Shown: positions 14,341 through 18,871 of the stretch, piece by piece
Layout of the letters: each line of letters begins with the position of its first letter
Position numbering within the stretch: the first letter of the stretch is position 1
Origin: an uncultured Collinsella sp.
GTDB taxonomy: Bacteria; Actinomycetota; Coriobacteriia; Coriobacteriales; Coriobacteriaceae
DNA: 18,871 nt
Direction: 5' to 3'
Assembly (NCBI GenBank): GCA_900757385.1
Contig: CAAENO010000230.1
Span: 1-18,871 of the forward strand
The notes under the pieces: generated by a model
Databases searched by the model: none
Seen by the model: only the letters and a program-made list of their open reading frames with translations
What the model was told of the DNA's origin: nothing
Position numbers and translations under genes: made by a program

Positions 14341-15123
14341 ATGGCCGAACCCACGCTTTTGCCCGAGCGGCTTCAGTACCGCCCGACCAAGATCGAGCTC
14401 GACGAGAGCATCGAGAAGGCCAAGGCGACCCTTCTTAAGAAGATCAAGCGCTCGGTGTACGTCTACCGTGTCGACTGCGGCGGCTGCAACGGCTGCGAGA
14501 TCGAGATCTTTGGTTCCATCACGCCCGTCTTTGACGTCGAGCGCTTTGGCATCAAGGTCGTGCCCTCGCCCCGTCACGCCGACGTGCTGCTGTACACCGG
14601 TGCCGTGACGCGTGCCATGCGCATGCCGGCCCTGCGCGCCTTTGAGGCCGCACCCGATCCCAAGATCGTGGTGTCCTATGGCGCGTGCGGCTGCACCGGC
14701 GGCATCTTCTACGACAACTACTGCGTCTGGGGCGGCACGGACAAGATTCTGCCGGTCGATGTCTACATCCCCGGCTGCCCGCCCAGCCCCGCGCAGACCA
14801 TCTACGGCTTTGCCATGGCGCTCGGCCTGCTGGACCAAAAGCTCCATGCCGAGACCACGGTGGAGGCCGCCGGCGAGCAGGCCGATATCCTGCACCCCGG
14901 TGTGCCGTACAAGCTGCGCGTTGCCATCGAGCGCGAGGCTCGCGCCATGAGCGGCTACCGTTACGGCCGCGACCTGGCCAACGAGTTTATGGATACGCTC
15001 GAGGGCGCGCCCAAGGGCGATATCCGCGGTGCCATGGCACTGCTCATCGACAAGCAGGACGATCCGCGCCGCGTTGAGGTCTACTCGGCGCTGCAGGATC
15101 TGGTGCTGGCCGGAGGTCGCTAG
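14341..15123 (+). CDS. hyfI: Hydrogenase-4 small subunit (NuoB/HycG-like)
   Basis: A 260-residue small subunit (E. coli HyfI 252, HycG 255). The proximal [4Fe-4S] cluster ligands lie in DCGGCNGCEIEI (Cys46, Cys49, Cys52), YGACGCTGG (Cys116, Cys118) and PGCPPSP (Cys146). This subunit hands electrons directly to the nickel site in HyfG. The C-terminal 90 residues resemble those of HycG/HyfI rather than NuoB, which is shorter. The gene starts 2 bp after hyfH (GAAGGAGG as ribosome binding site) and ends immediately before hycH, with no gap. Confidence 0.95.
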   Translation: MAEPTLLPERLQYRPTKIELDESIEKAKATLLKKIKRSVYVYRVDCGGCNGCEIEIFGSITPVFDVERFGIKVVPSPRHADVLLYTGAVTRAMRMPALRAFEAAPDPKIVVSYGACGCTGGIFYDNYCVWGGTDKILPVDVYIPGCPPSPAQTIYGFAMALGLLDQKLHAETTVEAAGEQADILHPGVPYKLRVAIEREARAMSGYRYGRDLANEFMDTLEGAPKGDIRGAMALLIDKQDDPRRVEVYSALQDLVLAGGR

Positions 15124-15705
15124 ATGGAGCTCACGGACCGCTCTGGTTACTTTGCGGGCCCTGGCATGCTCGGCGGCTCTTTTGGCGATGCCTCGCGCGC
15201 AAGCGACGAGGCCGCCGAGGGCGTCGCCGACCCCTGCCTGGGCCATGCGCCCGACCAGGTGGTCTTCTACGAGCTCACGCGTAAGTTTGTGGAGACCGAG
15301 GAAGACGTTCCCCAGGAGGCCTGCGACGTGCTGTACTACACGCTCGCCGTGGGCCACCACACCGGCGTGCTCGACTGCTTTGAGCCGCGCCTGTCGGTGC
15401 CGGTGGATGTCTTCTATTCGCTCGTCGACGCGCTGCCGGAGGGGGAGGCCAAGACCAAGTTCGAGGCCATCCGCTCCTTTGGTGAGTGCCAGCTCGACAA
15501 GGCGGCGGTACCGTCGCTGCTCGAGGCCTGCGATGCGCTGCTCGACGAGCGCGGTTTTCGCGGGTCGGCCAAGGCCGGCATCTCGGTGTTCGACGACGAC
15601 TTTGGCCTGCATGCCCAGCAGGTCGCGTTTCTGATGAAGTTCCGCGATCTGGTTGAGCGCGTGCGCGATGTGTCGGGCGTGTATCTGACGGGAAGGTTGC
15701 AGTAA
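15124..15705 (+). CDS. hycH: Formate hydrogenlyase maturation protein HycH/HyfJ
   Basis: Residues from about 45 onward (VVFYELTRKFVETEEDVPQEA, CDVLYYTLAVGHHTGVLDC, a later FGLHAQQVAFLMKFRDLV and a C-terminal VYLTGRL) correspond along their length to E. coli HycH (VVFSQLSRKFI, VVYYSLAIGHHLGVIDC, IYLMVRRL). HycH is needed for hydrogenase-3 maturation, but its biochemical role is unclear; HyfJ is its paralogue in the hyf operon. E. coli HycH has 136 residues, whereas this protein has 193. About 45 of the extra residues are an N-terminal Gly/Ala/Asp-rich segment with no recognised motif. The start is adjacent to the hyfI stop, with GGAGGT upstream; the 3' end overlaps hycI (TAATG). Confidence 0.88.
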   Translation: MELTDRSGYFAGPGMLGGSFGDASRASDEAAEGVADPCLGHAPDQVVFYELTRKFVETEEDVPQEACDVLYYTLAVGHHTGVLDCFEPRLSVPVDVFYSLVDALPEGEAKTKFEAIRSFGECQLDKAAVPSLLEACDALLDERGFRGSAKAGISVFDDDFGLHAQQVAFLMKFRDLVERVRDVSGVYLTGRLQ

Positions 15706-16208
15706 TGGGTCACGTTGTGGATGGACGTGTGAACGGCGCCCCCTTTGCGGGTATCGTGCTCACGGCGGGAAGCGTGCTGCGTGCCGACGATGCCGCCGGC
15801 CCCGTGCTCTCCAAAAAGATGGAAGACACACCCATCGCCGGTTGGTACACCATCGACGGAGGCCAAACGCCCGAGGACGACATCATCGAGGTTAAGCGTG
15901 AGCGTCCGCCGCGTTTGGTTTTGGTCGATGCCGCCGACATGGCGCTGCCCGTCGGCGCCATCCGCTTGCTCGACAAACGTGACGTGGCCCGCAAGTCGAT
16001 GTTCACCACGCATTCGCTCCCTTTGTCGATTCTGATCGAGGAAATCGAGCAATCGTGCGAAGATATCGTCTTCATAGGGATTCAGCCGGGCGATACGGAG
16101 TTTTACAACCCTATGTCCCCGGAGGTCTTTGACGCCGTCGACGCCGTGTACGACGCCGTGGCCGCCAACGACTTTTCCCACTTTGTCCGCTTGGGGCAAG
16201 AGCAATAG
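15705..16208 (+). CDS. hycI: Hydrogenase maturation endopeptidase for HyfG
   Basis: A 167-residue protease matching E. coli HycI (156 residues). The three nickel-sensing residues of HycI (Asp16, Asp62, His90) correspond to Asp29 in RADDAAGPVL, Asp75 in LVLVDAADM and His103 in FTTHSLP, with identical spacing (46 and 28 residues). Other matching segments are YTIDGGQTPEDDI and IVFIGIQPGDTEFYNPMSPEV. The family's usual GN..MGDDG near the first Asp reads AGSVLRADDAAG here, and the N-terminus is about 13 residues longer. It removes the C-terminal tail of HyfG once nickel is inserted. The ATG overlaps the hycH stop. Confidence 0.93.
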   Translation: MGHVVDGRVNGAPFAGIVLTAGSVLRADDAAGPVLSKKMEDTPIAGWYTIDGGQTPEDDIIEVKRERPPRLVLVDAADMALPVGAIRLLDKRDVARKSMFTTHSLPLSILIEEIEQSCEDIVFIGIQPGDTEFYNPMSPEVFDAVDAVYDAVAANDFSHFVRLGQEQ

Positions 16209-16247
16209 GAGCGCTTGTCCCTGCTGATTAGGAAAGAAGTGATTGAC

Positions 16248-17087
16248 ATGGCAGATTCCAAGGTGGAGTACCCCGCTCCCGATTGCCTGGCGCCCGCCGC
16301 GATCGAGGCCAAGACCGAGACCGCCGGCGTGACCAAGGCTAACCTGCCGGTCGCTAAGGCCTTTCTGTTGGCAATGTTCGCCGGCGCGTTTATCGCCTTC
16401 GGCGGCCTGTTCTTTACGGTGTTTTTGAGCGACAGCACGCTGGGCTGGGGCGCCCAGCGCGTCGTGGGCGGTCTGTGCTTTTGCCTGGGCCTGGTGCTGG
16501 TGCTGGTGTGCGGCGCCGAGCTGTTTACCGGTAATTCGCTCATGGTCTGCGCGCTCAAGAGCAAAAAGATCACCCTGGCTCAGATGCTCAAGGCTTGGGT
16601 CGTCGTGTGGATCGGTAACTTTGTCGGTGCCCTGTTCATCGTCTTTTTGGTGTACATGGCCGGCATTTACAAGCTCAACGGCGAGGCGGTCGCCAACTCC
16701 ATGGTGAGCGTCGCCGCCGGCAAGGTGACGATCGACTGGGTGACGATCTTCTTCCGCGGCATCCTGTGCAACATCTTTGTGTGCCTTGCCGTGTGGATCG
16801 GTACCGCCGGCAAGACCGTGGTCGATAAGGTTGTGGGCATTCTGCTGCCCATCGCCGCCTTTGTGGCCTGCGGTTTTGAGCACTGCGTCGCCAACATGTA
16901 CTTTTTGCCCATGGGTGCCGTGATGCACGCGTGCGGCTATGGTGCCGACGTCGCCGGCGCCGATGCGCTCAACGCCGCGGGCATTGCGTTTAACCTGTCC
17001 GCCGCCACGCTGGGCAACATCGTGGGCGGCGCGGTTCTGGTCGCGCTCGGCTACTGGTTTATCTACGCCAAGAAGTCCGAGGCGTAA
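16248..17087 (+). CDS. focA: Formate/nitrite transporter family channel, probable FocA
   Basis: A 279-residue membrane protein with six likely helices and the FNT signature. It includes GAELFTGNSLMV (E. coli FocA region GAELFTS..), VVWIGNFVGALF and GFEHCVANMYFLPMG, which holds the central pore His (His212, matching His209 of FocA). The role is movement of formate, and possibly other small acids, across the membrane. ATG at 16248 follows AGGAAAGAAG. The gap from hycI is 39 bp with no terminator, so it is probably part of the operon; a terminator follows it. Nitrite (NirC) or hydrosulfide transport cannot be excluded by sequence alone, but the neighbourhood favours formate. Confidence 0.88.
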   Translation: MADSKVEYPAPDCLAPAAIEAKTETAGVTKANLPVAKAFLLAMFAGAFIAFGGLFFTVFLSDSTLGWGAQRVVGGLCFCLGLVLVLVCGAELFTGNSLMVCALKSKKITLAQMLKAWVVVWIGNFVGALFIVFLVYMAGIYKLNGEAVANSMVSVAAGKVTIDWVTIFFRGILCNIFVCLAVWIGTAGKTVVDKVVGILLPIAAFVACGFEHCVANMYFLPMGAVMHACGYGADVAGADALNAAGIAFNLSAATLGNIVGGAVLVALGYWFIYAKKSEA

Positions 17088-17110
17088 GGTATTCGTCTGT
17101 TTGACGTTGG

Positions 17111-17146
17111 GCCTCCCGCGGGGCGTTGCCGTGCGGGAGGCTTTTT
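17111..17146 (+). terminator. Intrinsic terminator at the end of the FHL operon
   Basis: GCCTCCCGC (17111-17119) and GCGGGAGGC (17133-17141) form a perfect 9-bp GC-rich stem with a 13-nt loop, followed directly by TTTTT (17142-17146). It starts 24 bp after the focA stop and separates the FHL operon from the next gene. Confidence 0.9.
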
Positions 17147-17210
17147 GGGTCTGGGGCTCGTTGCCGGGCTTTTGGCCTGTTGTGTTTGGCTGATGAAAGG
17201 GGTAATCGAG

Positions 17211-18871
17211 ATGGCATCTGCTGTGAAGCGTGACGGTCGCGCCGTGGTGACCACATGCGGGGGATGCTATGCCGATTGCGCCTTTGCGGCCCATGTTGAG
17301 GATGGGCGCGTGGTGGCCGAGTTGCCGGTGCCGGGGCATCCGTGCGCGGCGCGTGCCCTGTGCGCCCGCGGACGGCATCGTCTGGCAATGCCGTTTGACG
17401 AGCGCGACCGCATCGTGCACCCCATGCGACGCCGCCGGGATGGCTCGGGGTTCGATGCGATTTCCTGGGACGAGGCGTTTGCCCAGATTGCCGAGCGCCT
17501 TTTGGGGATTGTCGACGAGCACGGGCCCCGTGCGCTGGGCATGACGCTCGGCGTGCCTTCGTTCGACCGCTACTGGGCGTATCGCTTTATGCATGCACTG
17601 GGCTCGCCCAACGTGTACGGTGCCGATGGCGCCTGCGAGGTAAGCCGACTTACCGGTTGGGAGCACAGCCTGGGCTATAGTCCCGCCTCCGACCTGGCGC
17701 ATACCGACTGCATCATGTACCTGGGGCGTTCCATCGTCGATTCGTCGACGATGGGGGCCGTTGATGCGCTCAACGATGCCCGTCGCCGTGGGGCAAAGAT
17801 CATCGTAGTTGACCCCCGGCGCAGTGGCTCGGCCGCGCTTGCCGACCGCTGGCTGCGCGTGCGTCCCGGATGCGATCTGGCGCTGCTGCTGGGCATTGCC
17901 CATGTGCTCATTGCCGAGGACTTGTATGACCACGAGTTCGTGAACCGCTATGCCACGGGGTTTGATGAGCTGGCGCAGGCGGCTGCTGTTTGGACGCCTG
18001 AATGGGCTGAGTCGATGTGCGACGTGCCGGCCGTAGAGATTACCGCCACGGCGCGCGATCTGGCTGCCGCCGCGCCTGCTGCTGTGGTGGATGCGGGCTT
18101 TCATGGCGGCATCGGTATCGCGTATGCCAATAGCACCCAGACCGCGCGCGCTATCTGCTTGGTCGATGTGCTGCTGGGCTGCATCGGGCATGCGGGCGGC
18201 GCGCTCAATCCGCCCACGCCGCTCGTGTTGGGCGATTTGGACCCTACGCGTTTCGCGACGCCGTCGATGCCACGTGAGCCCAAGTTGGGGTCCGAGCGCT
18301 ATCCACTGGTCGATCCGGTGCGCGGCCTGTGCACGACCATAGGTCAGTCGATTCTTGCCGGCGATTTGCGTGGACTCATCGTCTATGCCAGTAACCCCGG
18401 TGCGGGCTATGGCAATGCGCAGGCTTGGTTGAGTATTTTGCAGCAGCTCGACTTGCTCGTGACGATTGATATTCGCTGGTCCGAGACGGCGCGTGCTTCC
18501 GACTTCGTGCTGCCCGACGTGACGTATCTGGAGGCCGACCGCGGCGTGGGAACGGTGATAGGCACCAACGATGCGCGCGTGTTCTACCGCAACGCCGTGC
18601 TGCCCGTGCTGCATGACGACACGCGTCCCGGTCGGGAGATCTTTGCCGGTTTGGCGCAGGCCTGCGGTGTGGGTGAGTACTTTCGGTTTACGTCCGACAA
18701 TCTGGCGGCTGCCCAGGTGGCGCCGTTTGGGATTGATCTGGACGAGCTCAAGGAGCGCGGCTGGGCCGACACGGGTGTTGCGCTGCCGTCGCGTACGGGC
18801 GAGCCGGTGATCCCCTTGAACGGCGGCAGGATCGCGCTGGCAAGCGACGTATGGGAGCGCGCCGGTCTGGG
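17211..18871 (+). CDS. Molybdopterin oxidoreductase (DMSO reductase family), N-terminal part, cut by window end
   Basis: An open frame runs from ATG 17211 (GAAAGGGG 8 nt upstream) to the last base, giving 553 codons without a stop. The N-terminus carries a [4Fe-4S] site: Cys16, Cys19, Cys23 and Cys51 (TCGGCYADC and LCARG). A DMSO-reductase-fold core follows, with ISWDEAFAQIAERL, the probable Mo/W ligand Cys142 in GADGACEVSRLTG, and KIIVVDPRRSGSAALADRWLRVRPG. The Cys142 context lacks the His that follows the Sec/Cys of formate dehydrogenases, so this is not a second FDH. It resembles the thiosulfate/polysulfide reductase-like branch, but there is no twin-arginine signal, so a cytoplasmic location is likely. 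Substrate unknown. It is separated from the FHL operon by a terminator and has noticeably less biased codons. Confidence 0.85.
   Translation, partial: MASAVKRDGRAVVTTCGGCYADCAFAAHVEDGRVVAELPVPGHPCAARALCARGRHRLAMPFDERDRIVHPMRRRRDGSGFDAISWDEAFAQIAERLLGIVDEHGPRALGMTLGVPSFDRYWAYRFMHALGSPNVYGADGACEVSRLTGWEHSLGYSPASDLAHTDCIMYLGRSIVDSSTMGAVDALNDARRRGAKIIVVDPRRSGSAALADRWLRVRPGCDLALLLGIAHVLIAEDLYDHEFVNRYATGFDELAQAAAVWTPEWAESMCDVPAVEITATARDLAAAAPAAVVDAGFHGGIGIAYANSTQTARAICLVDVLLGCIGHAGGALNPPTPLVLGDLDPTRFATPSMPREPKLGSERYPLVDPVRGLCTTIGQSILAGDLRGLIVYASNPGAGYGNAQAWLSILQQLDLLVTIDIRWSETARASDFVLPDVTYLEADRGVGTVIGTNDARVFYRNAVLPVLHDDTRPGREIFAGLAQACGVGEYFRFTSDNLAAAQVAPFGIDLDELKERGWADTGVALPSRTGEPVIPLNGGRIALASDVWERAGL

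Noticed and set aside
15414..18614. Minus-strand open frame of 1066 codons opposite hycH to the molybdopterin gene
   Set aside because: It spans several unrelated plus-strand genes and a terminator; the translation has no recognisable domain.

Overview
The window carries a nearly complete formate hydrogenlyase (FHL) locus of the hydrogenase-4 (Hyf, group 4a [NiFe]) type. The DNA is GC-rich with strong codon bias. Together with the Hyf proteins and a selenocysteine formate dehydrogenase, it suggests a fermentative, anaerobic actinobacterium of the Coriobacteriia, for example a Collinsella-like gut organism. That assignment is inference from composition and gene content, not from a database match.

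Layout. Positions 1-98 are the right end of an IS3-family element: the transposase C-terminus plus the terminal sequence. Positions 99-470 hold no gene but two sets of inverted repeats, one of them a large imperfect palindrome at 198-336. Positions 480-1251 (minus strand) encode a RelB/DinJ-like antitoxin and a PIN-domain protein, overlapping by 8 bp. Positions 1255-1678 are the regulatory region of the FHL locus. It contains a palindrome near the antitoxin gene, an AT-rich stretch with nested inverted repeats, repeated CCCTGCAA boxes, and a GC-rich leader with mutually exclusive helices just before the first ribosome binding site.

The FHL locus runs left to right on the plus strand from 1679 to 17087: hydN-like ferredoxin, fdhF (read through an in-frame TGA as selenocysteine), a strong hairpin, hyfA, hyfB, hyfC, hyfD, hyfE, hyfF, hyfG, hyfH, hyfI, hycH/hyfJ, hycI and a focA-type formate channel, closed by an intrinsic terminator at 17111-17146. 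The spacing from hyfA to hycI is very tight, so it is almost certainly one operon. Formate would enter or leave through FocA. FdhF would oxidise it to CO2, and electrons would pass through HydN/HyfA, HyfH and HyfI to the NiFe site in HyfG, making H2. HyfB, HyfD and HyfF are three antiporter-like membrane subunits that keep the key Glu and Lys residues; with HyfC and HyfE they form a complex I-like membrane arm that could move protons or sodium. HycI trims the HyfG C-terminus, and HycH is a maturation factor.

No pyruvate formate-lyase gene and no FhlA/HyfR-type sigma-54 activator is present in the window, so regulation must differ from that in enterobacteria. Downstream, 17211-18871 is the first 553 codons of a separate molybdopterin oxidoreductase with no Tat signal, cut by the window end.
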